From: Sinorhizobium psoraleae
GTDB taxonomy: Bacteria; Pseudomonadota; Alphaproteobacteria; Rhizobiales; Rhizobiaceae
Reading direction: 5' to 3'
NCBI RefSeq assembly: GCF_013283645.1
Contig: NZ_JABEKV010000001.1
Span: forward strand, 372,001-436,000
Length of the DNA stretch: 64,000 nucleotides
In this document: piece by piece, positions 9,430-19,769 of the stretch
Numbering within the stretch: position 1 is the first letter of the stretch
Layout of the letters: each line of letters begins with the position of its first letter
The notes under the pieces: model-generated
What the model saw: only the letters and a program-made list of their open reading frames with translations
Told to the model about the DNA's origin: nothing
The model's database searches: none
Position numbers and translations under genes: made by a program

Positions 9430-9472
9430 ACTAGCTATTTTCAAACAGATCGCCCTTGGCTAGTGTCGCCAG

Positions 9473-9901
9473 ATGAAACAGAACAAGAATCGCATCGAGG
9501 AGCTGGAAGGAATCCTCAGGGACGGCGGCGTGCGTGTCACGCGCCAACGCGCTGCAATCCTGAAGATTCTGGCCGAAGCCGAGGACCACCCCGACGCCAG
9601 CGAACTGCATCGGCGCGCAAAGGAAATCGACGCAACGGTATCGCTGTCGACGGTCTACCGGACCTTGTCGGCGCTCGAACAGCAGGGGGTCGTGCAGCGC
9701 CATGCCTTCGAGAGTGCAACGGCCCGATTCGAGACGGCGGATGCGCCGCATCACGACCATCTGATTGACATCGAGACCGGCGCGGTGATCGAATTCAGAT
9801 CCGACAAGATCGAACAGCTGCAGGCAGAGATCGCCGCCGAACTCGGCTACGACTTGGTGCGCCACCGGCTGGAGCTTTATTGCCGGAAGCGCAAGGACTG
9901 A
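9473..9901 (+). CDS. mur: Manganese-responsive Fur-family regulator Mur
   Basis: 142 residues with the Fur winged-helix N-terminus (VRVTRQRAAIL, STVYRTLSALEQQGVV) and the metal-site motif HHDH at 93-96. The CxxC pairs that bind structural zinc in many Fur proteins are absent; the only cysteine is C137. In rhizobia this gene next to sitABCD encodes Mur, a Mn(II)-dependent repressor and not the main iron regulator. It is transcribed divergently from sitA. No strong ribosome site is seen before ATG 9473. It ends six bases from the convergent transporter gene with no terminator visible between them. Confidence 0.92.
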   Translation: MKQNKNRIEELEGILRDGGVRVTRQRAAILKILAEAEDHPDASELHRRAKEIDATVSLSTVYRTLSALEQQGVVQRHAFESATARFETADAPHHDHLIDIETGAVIEFRSDKIEQLQAEIAAELGYDLVRHRLELYCRKRKD

Positions 9902-9907
9902 CAGGGA

Positions 9908-10828
9908 TTACCCCTTGGCTGCGACCGCCGCTGCGCGCTGACGCGCCGGCATGGTCATTGCAGCGACGCCGGCGATAACGCAGCAGAGGCCGATCCACGC
10001 CGTCGCCGAAAGAGCTTCTCCGAGGAACAGGACTCCGATGGCAACGCCGATCGGGACGCGAACATAGGCCTGTGCCGTCGTGCCGACGGATCCGAGCGTG
10101 TGGATCAGGCGGAAATAGATGACGAAGGCGAGTGCCGTCGAGAAGGCCGACAGGCAGATAAGCGCGATCAGCGATTCCGGCGAGGGGTTGAGCGTCCAGG
10201 GCCGATCGACGATCAGGCTCGTCGGGACGAGCAAAACCGCACCGGCGAGAAGCGATCCCGCGGCGGGTATGATCGGATCATGCCCCTTGAAGCTTTTCCC
10301 GAAGATCGCCGCCCCCGCATAGCAAATAGTCGCAAGGACTACGGCAAGCTGCGGGACGAGCTGGCCGCCGATGCCGTGAAAGGCTTCGAGCCCAATGATC
10401 AGGCTGATGCCGGTGATGCCCGCAATGACGCCCACGAATTTGCGGGCGGTAACGGGCTCGTGCCGGGTGATCAGAGCTGTCAGAAGAAAGGCGAAGATGG
10501 GTGTGGTGGAATTGAGGATCACCGCCACACCGGCGTCGATCGTCCGCTCGGCCCAGGCGATCAGCGTGAAGGAAAAGACACTGTTGAGGCAGGCCTGGAA
10601 CAGAAAACGCCTCAAGGTGGCCGTGTCACGGGCCAACGAAAGGCCGCGCCATCCGATCACCACCAGAAGAATTGCGCCGGCGAGCAGGGTGCGCGCGGCA
10701 ATCAGCGTCACCGGCGGAATGGTTTCAACGCCGATCTTGATGAAGGTGTAGGAGGCGCCCCAGAGAGTCGCAAGCGCGAGAAGAAGCAAGAGTTCGAAGG
10801 CGACGTTTGTCTTGGCGGCAGCGGTCAT
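9908..10828 (-). CDS. DMT-superfamily (EamA) transporter
   Basis: 306 residues with about ten transmembrane helices in two homologous EamA halves (LLALATLWGASYTFIKIG; VIAGITGISLIIG). The start at 10828 is preferred because AGGG lies about ten bases upstream; ATG 10837 and a longer frame to 10915 are possible. Members export amino acids, nucleobases or other small metabolites; nothing here fixes the substrate. Upstream lie two short palindromes (10921-10949) that could be an operator. Confidence 0.85.
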   Translation of the reverse strand: MTAAAKTNVAFELLLLLALATLWGASYTFIKIGVETIPPVTLIAARTLLAGAILLVVIGWRGLSLARDTATLRRFLFQACLNSVFSFTLIAWAERTIDAGVAVILNSTTPIFAFLLTALITRHEPVTARKFVGVIAGITGISLIIGLEAFHGIGGQLVPQLAVVLATICYAGAAIFGKSFKGHDPIIPAAGSLLAGAVLLVPTSLIVDRPWTLNPSPESLIALICLSAFSTALAFVIYFRLIHTLGSVGTTAQAYVRVPIGVAIGVLFLGEALSATAWIGLCCVIAGVAAMTMPARQRAAAVAAKG

Positions 10829-10920
10829 CGGGTCCATCCCTGAAGCGAATCCATGCCGCTCTTCTAACATCGTCGGACAGATAGATGCTTCGGTCCCGAT
10901 CGAAATGTGATGCATCCGCG

Positions 10921-10949
10921 GGAGATGTCTCCGAAACCGGGAGATCTCC
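10921..10949. promoter_or_regulatory. Paired palindromes upstream of the EamA transporter gene
   Basis: GGAGATGTCTCC (10921-10932) and GGAGATCTCC (10940-10949) share half-sites GGAGA/TCTCC, with centres 18 bp apart. They lie about 95-120 bp before the transporter start and 45 bp after the deaminase stop. A dimeric regulator could bind here; no regulator gene adjoins. Confidence 0.35.
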
Positions 10950-10994
10950 TAAATAGCAGGCGCGGCCGCGCTGGGGCCTGATTGCGGGAGCCGC

Positions 10995-11600
10995 TTAGTT
11001 CAGCGGAATGGCGTTGTTCTCCTTGCTGGCCTGATACGTCGCGGACAACTCGGCGTATTTCCGGCCGATCGCCTGGGCGCGCTCTTCGAGCGACGCGCGA
11101 TCGGACTCGGGAAGACTGGCGATCAGGCTGGGGATCGACCGGCCTTTCCAGAAGGCGTTCGTCCTGTTGTAGCCGCCGGGCTCGAGCGTGAAGACTTCTT
11201 TCAGGATCCTGAGGTCGTGCGGGATCGCAAACGCGTCTCGCGAATCCTCGTGGCTGAAGAAATAGTAAAAATTGTCGAAGCCTGCCCAGGTGATCGCTGA
11301 GAGGCACATGGAGCAGGGCTCGTGCGTCGACAGGAATATCAGGTCGCCCGAGTCGGGACGGTCGGATTCCGCCATTTCGTAGAACCGCTTCAAGGTGTGG
11401 ACTTCGCCGTGCCAGAGCGGATTCTCGGTTTCGTTGTTGGTCTCGACGAGGACGACCGAGAAGTCCGATTTCTTGATTAGGGCGGCGCCGAAGACCTTAT
11501 TGCCGGCCGCCACTCCGGCCTCCGTTGTCGGGATAATCCCGCGCTCCATCGTCGTCAGCAGGGCGTCGAGCAAGGGTAGCGTTTCGTGTTCCTGTGTCAT
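10995..11600 (-). CDS. Zinc-dependent nucleoside/nucleobase deaminase (cytidine-deaminase fold)
   Basis: 201 residues from ATG 11600, preceded by AAGGAAG; a frame to 11633 exists but lacks a ribosome site. The zinc motifs HGE (64-66) and PCSMC (95-99) define the CMP/dCMP/guanine deaminase family. It is longer than the approximately 155-residue bacterial guanine deaminases because of a C-terminal extension with no known motif. It lies downstream of an NCS2 purine permease on the same strand, so deamination of an imported nucleobase (guanine or a related compound) is the best guess. Confidence 0.8.
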   Translation of the reverse strand: MTQEHETLPLLDALLTTMERGIIPTTEAGVAAGNKVFGAALIKKSDFSVVLVETNNETENPLWHGEVHTLKRFYEMAESDRPDSGDLIFLSTHEPCSMCLSAITWAGFDNFYYFFSHEDSRDAFAIPHDLRILKEVFTLEPGGYNRTNAFWKGRSIPSLIASLPESDRASLEERAQAIGRKYAELSATYQASKENNAIPLN

Positions 11601-11637
11601 GCAGTTCTTCCTTGATTGGTGCGTGTCCGGCATCTCC

Positions 11638-11665
11638 GTCGGCGACGGTTTCAGCCGTCGCCGAC
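11638..11665 (-). other. Intercistronic stem-loop between permease and deaminase genes
   Basis: GTCGGCGACGG and CCGTCGCCGAC form a perfect 11-bp stem with a six-base loop. No T-run follows on the minus strand, so it is unlikely to be a simple terminator. It could protect the 3' end of the permease message or reduce read-through into the deaminase gene. Confidence 0.6.
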
Positions 11666-11698
11666 CAGAATGTAATGCGCCGGCGAGGGCGCGAACGG

Positions 11699-13171
11699 TC
11701 AGTGGGCTTCCGAGGCGATTACGGGCACTTCGATGCCCTTCGCGTCATAAAGCTTGCCGTTCAGGAAATAGTCGCCGTCGTGCAGCCGCGCGATGTCCTG
11801 ATAGCGGAGCGTCCGCTCCATTCCGGCGACGAACACCGATTGCTGGTCGGAGTTTCCGGCGGAGAGGTGATTGAAGAGGAGATTGAGGCTGATCGCCATC
11901 AGTGCGGCGGAGCTGATGCCGGAGTGGAAGATCGTCGCGACCCAGGCCGGGAAGTGCTCGTAGAAGCCGGGAGAGGCGATCGGGATCATGCCGAAGCCGA
12001 TGGAAGTGGCGACGATGACCAGGTTCATGTTGTTGTTGTAGTCGACCTTCGACAAGGTACGGATGCCACTCGCCGCGACGGTGCCGAAAAGCACGATACC
12101 GGCGCCTCCAAGAACGGCACTTGGAACCGCGGCGACAATGCGGCCCATGACCGGCAGCAGGCCGAGCGCCACGAGAAACATGCCGCCTGTCGCCACCACG
12201 TAGCGGCTCTTCACGCCGGTTACGGCCACCAGCCCGACATTCTGTGCAAAGGCACTCTGGGTGAAGGAACCGAAGACCGGTGCGATGAGGCTGGACAGCA
12301 TGTCCGCCCTGAGGCCATCGCCGAGACGGCGCGAATCCACTTTCGTTTCGATGATTTCGCCGACGGCGAGGATGTCCGCCGAAGTCTCGACCAGGGTCAC
12401 CATGATGACGATGAACATCGAGACGACCGCTGCGATCTCGAAGGTCGGGTAGCCGAAATGGAACACCGTCGGTAGCGAGAAGAGCGGTCCCTCGGCCACC
12501 TTCGAGAAATCGGTCATGCCGGCGAAATAGGCGATGACGGTGCCGATGATCAGTGCGATCAGGATTGACAGCCTTGAGATCGATGCGCTGCCGAGCTTGC
12601 TCAGCAGGAGCACGATCACGAGCGTGGCCGCCGCGAGCTGGATGTTGGCCTGGCTGCCGAAGTCCGGCGTTGCGCTGTTGCCTCCCATGGCCCAGCGCGC
12701 GGCGACGGGCATCAGGGTCAAGCCGATGGTAGTGATCACGATACCCGTGACGAGCGGCGGGAAGAAGCGGGTGATCCGCGAGAAGACGGGCGTAATCAGA
12801 AGGCCGATCAGCGACGCGGCCATGACGGCCCCGAGCACGGACTCGATCCCTCCGCTGCCGGAAATGGCAATCATCGTCGCGACACCCGAGAAGGAAACGC
12901 CCTGGACCAGCGGCAATCGGCTGCCGAAAAACGGCAGGCCGATGGTCTGCAGGATGGTGGCAAGGCCACCGGCGAAAAGAGATGCCGTGATCAAGAGGCC
13001 GATGTCGCTGGAACTCAGGCCCGCCGCCTGACCCAGGATCAATGGAACCGCAACGATGCCGCCGTACATCGTCAGGACGTGCTGCAGGCCATAGGCCAGA
13101 TTGGCTGCGATACCGAGATTCTCATCCTCCGGCCGCGTATGCGAAACAGTTTCCTCAATATTGTTTGCCAA
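11699..13171 (-). CDS. NCS2-family purine (xanthine/urate-type) permease
   Basis: About 490 residues, strongly hydrophobic, of the nucleobase:cation symporter-2 family. Recognisable parts are NLAYGLQHVLTMYGG, PLVQGVSFSG and QNVGLVAVTGVKSRY; the stretch ETSADILAVGEI occupies the substrate-motif position. It should import xanthine, urate or a related purine with protons. The start is taken as TTG 13171 because GGAGGAG lies seven bases before it; the in-frame ATG at 13207 has no ribosome site and falls inside the leader hairpin. A deaminase gene follows on the same strand. Confidence 0.88.
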   Translation of the reverse strand: MANNIEETVSHTRPEDENLGIAANLAYGLQHVLTMYGGIVAVPLILGQAAGLSSSDIGLLITASLFAGGLATILQTIGLPFFGSRLPLVQGVSFSGVATMIAISGSGGIESVLGAVMAASLIGLLITPVFSRITRFFPPLVTGIVITTIGLTLMPVAARWAMGGNSATPDFGSQANIQLAAATLVIVLLLSKLGSASISRLSILIALIIGTVIAYFAGMTDFSKVAEGPLFSLPTVFHFGYPTFEIAAVVSMFIVIMVTLVETSADILAVGEIIETKVDSRRLGDGLRADMLSSLIAPVFGSFTQSAFAQNVGLVAVTGVKSRYVVATGGMFLVALGLLPVMGRIVAAVPSAVLGGAGIVLFGTVAASGIRTLSKVDYNNNMNLVIVATSIGFGMIPIASPGFYEHFPAWVATIFHSGISSAALMAISLNLLFNHLSAGNSDQQSVFVAGMERTLRYQDIARLHDGDYFLNGKLYDAKGIEVPVIASEAH

Positions 13172-13176
13172 GGTAA

Positions 13177-13240
13177 TCTCCTCCAATACCTTTGCATGTA
13201 TTCCCACGTCTAAAGGCGTGGGGTGGCAAACTATGGCAGT
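13177..13240 (-). ncRNA. Candidate purine-sensing leader RNA (two-stem, riboswitch-like)
   Basis: Read on the minus strand, TTTGC (13230-13226) pairs with GCAAA (13195-13191), enclosing a second 6-bp stem CCCACG / CGTGGG (13222-13217, 13208-13203) with an 8-base loop. Between the stems is an asymmetric internal loop, CAC on one side and AATACAT on the other. Further outward, CCATA can pair with TATTGG, whose last bases begin the GGAGGAG ribosome site. This is the layout of a small aptamer that masks a start site. A xanthine riboswitch class (NMT1) precedes such permeases in Proteobacteria; assignment to it is inference. Confidence 0.45.
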
Positions 13241-13455
13241 GATGCCGAATCATTTCTTTATTGAAAAAGGGGAAACAGTTTTCGCCTGATCGGCGGTAAT
13301 ACTGTCGAATCACGACAGTCCGTCGATGCTGTCCTTGTTTCAAATCCTCCTACGCCGCGACCGCATTGCCGCACAAGCGCGATTTCCGCCGCGGCGCTGG
13401 TTCGTGGTCGTTTCCTGGCCGCTCACATTCCGCTTTCGTGCATTGGCGAGCACTG

Positions 13456-13484
13456 AAAAAAACCGGGGCTGTTTCCAGCCCCGG
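13456..13484 (-). terminator. Rho-independent terminator of the glp operon
   Basis: CCGGGGCTG / CAGCCCCGG form a perfect 9-bp stem with a TTTC loop, followed on the minus strand by seven Ts (13462-13456). It lies about 60 bp after the glpV stop. Confidence 0.85.
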
Positions 13485-13504
13485 CGCCGCATCTCCCGTA
13501 TTTT

Positions 13505-13531
13505 GGCGCCGCCCAAATTTCGGGCGGCGCC
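13505..13531 (-). other. Second perfect hairpin between glpV and its terminator
   Basis: GGCGCCGCCC and GGGCGGCGCC form a perfect 10-bp stem around a seven-base loop, 14 bp after the glpV stop. No T-run follows, so it is more likely a 3'-protecting stem than a terminator; the true terminator is the next hairpin. Confidence 0.6.
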
Positions 13532-13544
13532 GTTGCCGTCAGAC

Positions 13545-15269
13545 TTAGTTTGTCTGCCAGCTCTTGACCAGCTCGTCGTAGTTGACGGTGATCGGCTTTT
13601 CCTTTTCGTTCTCGACCTTCAGCTGCGGAGCGAGATTGCCAGCCTTGACGGCCTCCGCGTTCCAATACTCGAGGTCGTGCTCTTCGGCGAGCTTCGGACC
13701 GATGTCGCCCTGGATGCCGGCGCGTTCGAGGCGCTGCAGCACCTTTTCCTGCTCGGCGCACAGCGAGTCCATGGCTTCCTGCGCCGTCTTGGCGCCGGAA
13801 GAAGCGTCACCGATCGCCTGCCACCAGAGCTGAGCCAGCTTCGGATAGTCAGGAACGTTCGTGCCGGTCGGCGACCACTGCAGGCGGGCCGGCGAACGGT
13901 AGAACTCGATCAGACCGCCGAGCTTCGGTGCGCGCTCGGTGAAGCTCGGATGATCGAGTGTCGACTGGCGGATGAAGGTGAGGCCAACATGGCTCTTCTT
14001 CACGTCCACGGTCTTGGAGGTGACGAACTGCGCGTAGAGCCACGCGGCCTTGGCGCGGTCGTCCGGAGTGGACTTCAGAAGCGTCCAGGAGCCGGCGTCC
14101 TGATAGCCGAGCTTCATGCCGTCCTTCCAGTAAACGCCGTGCGGGCTCGGGGCAAAACGCCACTTCGGCGTGCCGTCCTCGTTCACCACCGGCAGGCCTT
14201 GCTTCACGAAGTCGGCGGTGAACGCCGTATAGGTGAACATCTGCTGCGCGATCTCACCCTGCGATGGGACCGGACCGGATTCCGAGAAAGTCATGCCCTG
14301 GGAGGCAGCCGGAGCATAGGCCTTCATCCAATCGAGATACTTCTGGATCGCATAGACCGAGGCCGGGCCGTTGGTGTCACCGCCGCGTGCAACGCAGGAT
14401 CCGACGGGACGCGAGTTCTCATCGACCCTGATGCCCCATTCGTCGACCGGCTTGCCGTTCGGGATGCCCTTGTCGCCGTTGCCGGCCATCGACAGCCAGG
14501 CGTCGGTGAAGCGCCAGCCGAGCGACGGGTCCTTCTTGCCGTAGTCCATGTGGCCATAGACCTTCTTGCCGTCGATCTCGCGGCCGGTGAAGAACTCGGC
14601 AATATCCTCATAGGCCGACCAGTTGACCGGAACGCCGAGGTCGTAGCCGTACTTGGCCTTGAACTCCTCCTGGATCTTCGGATCGTTGAACCAGTCGTAG
14701 CGGAACCAGTAGAGGTTCGCGAACTGCTGGTCGGGAAGCTGGTAGAGCTTGCCGTCCGGGGCCGTGGTGAAGGACTTGCCGATGAAGTCGTCGATGTCGA
14801 GGTTCGGATTGGTGACGTCCTTGCCCTCGTTCGCCATGAAATCGGTCAGGCTGCGGGCCTGCTGGTAGCGCCAGTGCGTACCGATCAGGTCGCTATCGTT
14901 GATGTAGGCGTCATAGACGTTTTCGCCTGACTGCATCTGCGTCTGCAGCTTTTCGACGACGTCGCCTTCGCCGATCAGGTCGTGGGTGATCTTGATGCCG
15001 GTGATGTCGGAGAACGCCTTGGCGAGCGTTTTCGCTTCGTATTCATGGGTGGTGATCGTTTCGGAGACGACCTTGATTTCCATGCCGGCAAAGGGCTTCG
15101 CCGCATCGACGAACCACTGCATTTCCGCTTCCTGGGCCGCGCGATCGAGCGACGAGAGGTCGCCGATTTCCTTGTCCAGGAATGCCTTTGCCTCATCCAT
15201 GCCGGCATAGGCCGAGCCGGTGAGAGCCAGCAGCATTGCTGCCGTCGTCGTTAGAAGATGCCGTCGCAT
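13545..15269 (-). CDS. glpV: Glycerol ABC transporter, periplasmic binding protein GlpV
   Basis: 574 residues with a signal peptide (cleavage predicted after SAYA, residue 22). It is a large extracellular solute-binding protein of the sugar type, longer than the usual 420-450 residues. It is the last gene of an operon laid out like the rhizobial glycerol transporter glpSTPQUV known from R. leguminosarum. It should deliver glycerol to the GlpP/GlpQ permeases. A stem-loop precedes it and two hairpins follow, which could raise its message level above that of the membrane subunits, as is common for binding proteins. Confidence 0.85.
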   Translation of the reverse strand: MRRHLLTTTAAMLLALTGSAYAGMDEAKAFLDKEIGDLSSLDRAAQEAEMQWFVDAAKPFAGMEIKVVSETITTHEYEAKTLAKAFSDITGIKITHDLIGEGDVVEKLQTQMQSGENVYDAYINDSDLIGTHWRYQQARSLTDFMANEGKDVTNPNLDIDDFIGKSFTTAPDGKLYQLPDQQFANLYWFRYDWFNDPKIQEEFKAKYGYDLGVPVNWSAYEDIAEFFTGREIDGKKVYGHMDYGKKDPSLGWRFTDAWLSMAGNGDKGIPNGKPVDEWGIRVDENSRPVGSCVARGGDTNGPASVYAIQKYLDWMKAYAPAASQGMTFSESGPVPSQGEIAQQMFTYTAFTADFVKQGLPVVNEDGTPKWRFAPSPHGVYWKDGMKLGYQDAGSWTLLKSTPDDRAKAAWLYAQFVTSKTVDVKKSHVGLTFIRQSTLDHPSFTERAPKLGGLIEFYRSPARLQWSPTGTNVPDYPKLAQLWWQAIGDASSGAKTAQEAMDSLCAEQEKVLQRLERAGIQGDIGPKLAEEHDLEYWNAEAVKAGNLAPQLKVENEKEKPITVNYDELVKSWQTN

Positions 15270-15313
15270 AATTTCCTCCCTTGGGTTTTGCGATTGCAGT
15301 TCATTGCAGTTTC

Positions 15314-15338
15314 GAGGGGCGCCGTCGATGCGCCCCTC
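15314..15338 (-). other. Intercistronic stem-loop upstream of glpV
   Basis: GAGGGGCGC / GCGCCCCTC form a perfect 9-bp stem with a seven-base loop in the 78-bp glpU-glpV gap. No T-run follows. It probably acts in mRNA processing or stability, separating the expression of the binding protein from that of the permeases. Confidence 0.6.
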
Positions 15339-15347
15339 ATTTCGTTC

Positions 15348-15766
15348 TCAGACGTAGCGGAAGACGCCGATGGCATAGACCACCGAGAGCGCGACCGCCC
15401 ACCAGAGGTTTGTGCCGACGAGCCCCAGCCAGCCGAGATGAATGAAGGCGGATCCGAGCAGCGACACGAAGAGCCGGTCGCCGCGCGTCGTCTCGAAGCG
15501 CAGAATGCCGACGCGCGGATTGCCGCCGGGCCGGGCATATTCCCAGACGGCCATCAGCGACAGCAGCGCGAAGATCGTCAGAAAGAACATGGCGGTCGGG
15601 AAGGACCAGGCCATCCAGCCGCCGGGGAACAGCGGGGCGAACCAGTCGCGCTGGCCGTCCTTGAGCGGCAGGGCGGAAACGAGCAGGCCCGCAACTACGG
15701 CATAGACGACGAGCACGGCGGCAAGTGCGACGGGCCAGCGGTTCTTGCGAGTGGCGACGGTTTCCA

Positions 15767-15767
<1 letters not shown>
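15348..15767 (-). CDS. glpU: Small membrane subunit of glycerol ABC transporter, GlpU (DUF2160 type)
   Basis: 139 residues with about four hydrophobic segments (WPVALAAVLVVYAVV, AMFFLTIFALLSLMAVW, a third near 100, WWAVALSVVYAIGV). Its ATG shares one base with the glpQ stop (TGATG), so it is coupled. The open frame extends far upstream, but that part shadows glpQ. A small membrane protein of this kind accompanies the rhizobial glycerol ABC transporter; its role is not established. Standard sugar ABC importers lack it. Confidence 0.82.
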
Positions 15768-16591
<824 letters not shown>

Positions 16592-16609
16592 AATGTCCTC
16601 CCTCCTTTC

Positions 16610-17476
16610 TCAGCCCTGAGCGTCGCTGGTTGTCATCACGGTGTAGAAGATCCACGAGAGCAGCAGGATGATGAGGAAGTAGATGATCGAGAGGGCTGCG
16701 GCCGGGCCGAGGTCGAACTGGCCGATCGCCGTCTTGACGAGATCGATCGACAGGAAGGTCGTCGAGTTGCCCGGACCGCCGCCGGTGACGACGAAAGGTT
16801 CGGTATAGATCATGAAACTATCCATGAAGCGCAGCAGGAAGGCGATGAGCAGCACGCGCTTCATCTTCGGAAGCTGGATATAACGGAAGACGGACCAGCG
16901 TGAGGCGCCGTCGATCTTGGCCGCCTGGTAATAGGCGTCCGGTATCGAGACGAGGCCGGCATAGCAGAGCAGCACGACGAGGCTCGTCCAGTGCCAGACG
17001 TCCATGATGATCAGCGTCACCCAGGCGTCGAGCGGGTTCTGCACGTAGTTGTAGTTGATGCCGAGCGATGCGAGGGTGCGTCCGAGGAGGCCGATGTCGA
17101 CGCGGCCGAAGACCTGCCAGATGGTGCCGACGACGTTCCACGGAATGAGCAGGGGCAGCGCCATGAGAACCAGGCAGATCGGAACGCCGATGCCCTTCTT
17201 TGGCATGTTGAGCGCAATCACGATGCCGAGGGGGATCTCGATCGCGAGAATGATCGCGGAGAAGATCAGGTTGCGGGTGAGCGCATCCCAAAAGCGGTCG
17301 GATTCGAGCACATCCAGGAACCAGTCGGTGCCGGCCCAGAAGAACTCGTTGTTGCCGAAAGTGTCCTGCACCGAATAGTTGACGACCGTCATCAGCGGGA
17401 TCACCGCCGAGAAAGCGACGAGCACCAGCACCGGCAGGACCATGAACCAGGCCTTGTTGTTCCAGGTCTTTTCCAT
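16610..17476 (-). CDS. glpP: Glycerol ABC transporter permease GlpP
   Basis: 288 residues, MalF-type permease with about six helices; the EAA-like loop reads IPDAYYQAAKIDGASRW. It starts three bases after the glpT stop, so translation is tightly linked. With GlpQ it should form the heterodimeric glycerol channel driven by GlpS/GlpT. Confidence 0.9.
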   Translation of the reverse strand: MEKTWNNKAWFMVLPVLVLVAFSAVIPLMTVVNYSVQDTFGNNEFFWAGTDWFLDVLESDRFWDALTRNLIFSAIILAIEIPLGIVIALNMPKKGIGVPICLVLMALPLLIPWNVVGTIWQVFGRVDIGLLGRTLASLGINYNYVQNPLDAWVTLIIMDVWHWTSLVVLLCYAGLVSIPDAYYQAAKIDGASRWSVFRYIQLPKMKRVLLIAFLLRFMDSFMIYTEPFVVTGGGPGNSTTFLSIDLVKTAIGQFDLGPAAALSIIYFLIILLLSWIFYTVMTTSDAQG

Positions 17477-17479
17477 AGG

Positions 17480-18550
<1,071 letters not shown>

Positions 18551-18570
18551 GGTTTCCTCCCAGCGCCTCC

Positions 18571-19641
18571 TCAGGCCGTGCCGCCGATCGCCCGCCCGTC
18601 CGGCCCGAAGGCCATCAGGTGACGGGTGTCGACAAAGACCTCGAGGATTGCGTCCGGCTCGATGTCGTGAACGCCGGGCGCGAGCATGACCCAGCGTGCG
18701 CCGGCGAAACCGACGTGAATGAAGCTTTCCGACCCCGCGATCTCGGAAATCGCCGTCTTGACGGTAAGCGCGTTGCCACCTCCATTCGGCGTATCGAACG
18801 AAATGTGGTGCGGCTGGAAGGCAACCGTGCAGGGACCATCGGGAACGGCTGAAAGATGGGCTGGAACGGTAAGCACGGGCTTGCCGTCCAGTGAAAAACT
18901 CGCCCCGGTTTTCACAAGCTCGATCGTATTCAGCGGCGGGTCGGCAAAAGTGCGCGCGGTGACGATATCGACCGGTCGGCGGTAGACATCGATGGTGCGG
19001 CCGAACTGGGTGATGCGCCCCTCGCTCAAGGTCGCTGTGTTGCCGCCGAGCAGCAGCGCCTCGGACGGTTCCGTCGTCGCGTAGACGAAGATCGCACCGG
19101 AGGCGGCGAAAATCTTCGGCAGCTCCTCGCGCAGTTCCTCGCGCAGCTTGTAGTCGAGATTGGCGAGCGGCTCGTCGAGCAGCACCAGATCGGCATTCTT
19201 GACGATCGCGCGCGCAAGCGCGGTGCGTTGCTGCTGGCCGCCCGAAAGGTTCAAGGGGGTGCGGTCGAGATAGGGGGTGAGCTTCAGGAGTTCGGCGGCC
19301 TTGCGCACTTCCCGATCGACGGTGGCGTTATCGGCGCCCTTGATGCGCATCGGCGAGGCGATGTTGTCGTAGACCGTCATCGCCGGATAGTTGATGAACT
19401 GCTGATACACCATTGCAACCGAGCGCTGCTGCACCGGCAGACCGGTGACGTCGGCACCATCGAGGCGAAGCGAACCGGAGGCAGGCTTGTCGAGACCGGC
19501 CATCAGCCGCATCAGCGACGTCTTGCCGGAGAGCGTGGGGCCGAGCAGCACATTGAGCGACCCCCTCTCCAGCACAAGGTCGGTCGGGTGGATGTGCGTC
19601 TCCCCGCCCACGACCTTGGATATGTTCTTCATTTCAAGCAT
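18571..19641 (-). CDS. glpS: Glycerol ABC transporter ATPase GlpS (H-loop histidine replaced)
   Basis: 356 residues, the same length as GlpT. Walker A GPTLSGKT (34-41), signature LSGGQQQR (132-139) and Walker B LVLLDEP (152-158) are canonical, but the switch motif is YATTEPSEAL where GlpT has YVTHDQTEAL, so the H-loop histidine is T190. The defects in GlpS and GlpT fall in opposite motifs, which predicts one working and one degenerate ATP site in the heterodimer. It is the first transporter gene, 128 bp after glpD. Confidence 0.9.
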   Translation of the reverse strand: MLEMKNISKVVGGETHIHPTDLVLERGSLNVLLGPTLSGKTSLMRLMAGLDKPASGSLRLDGADVTGLPVQQRSVAMVYQQFINYPAMTVYDNIASPMRIKGADNATVDREVRKAAELLKLTPYLDRTPLNLSGGQQQRTALARAIVKNADLVLLDEPLANLDYKLREELREELPKIFAASGAIFVYATTEPSEALLLGGNTATLSEGRITQFGRTIDVYRRPVDIVTARTFADPPLNTIELVKTGASFSLDGKPVLTVPAHLSAVPDGPCTVAFQPHHISFDTPNGGGNALTVKTAISEIAGSESFIHVGFAGARWVMLAPGVHDIEPDAILEVFVDTRHLMAFGPDGRAIGGTA

Positions 19642-19769
19642 TGAATTCTCCGGTGTTCCACCCAGCCATCGGCAGTGTCAATTGCAGGATATCAGAGCGG
19701 GATAAGGAAAAGTGTTTCGGTTTTCCGCCCGCGTCCCGCTTGGGCCGCTCCAACCAAAATCACCATGAT

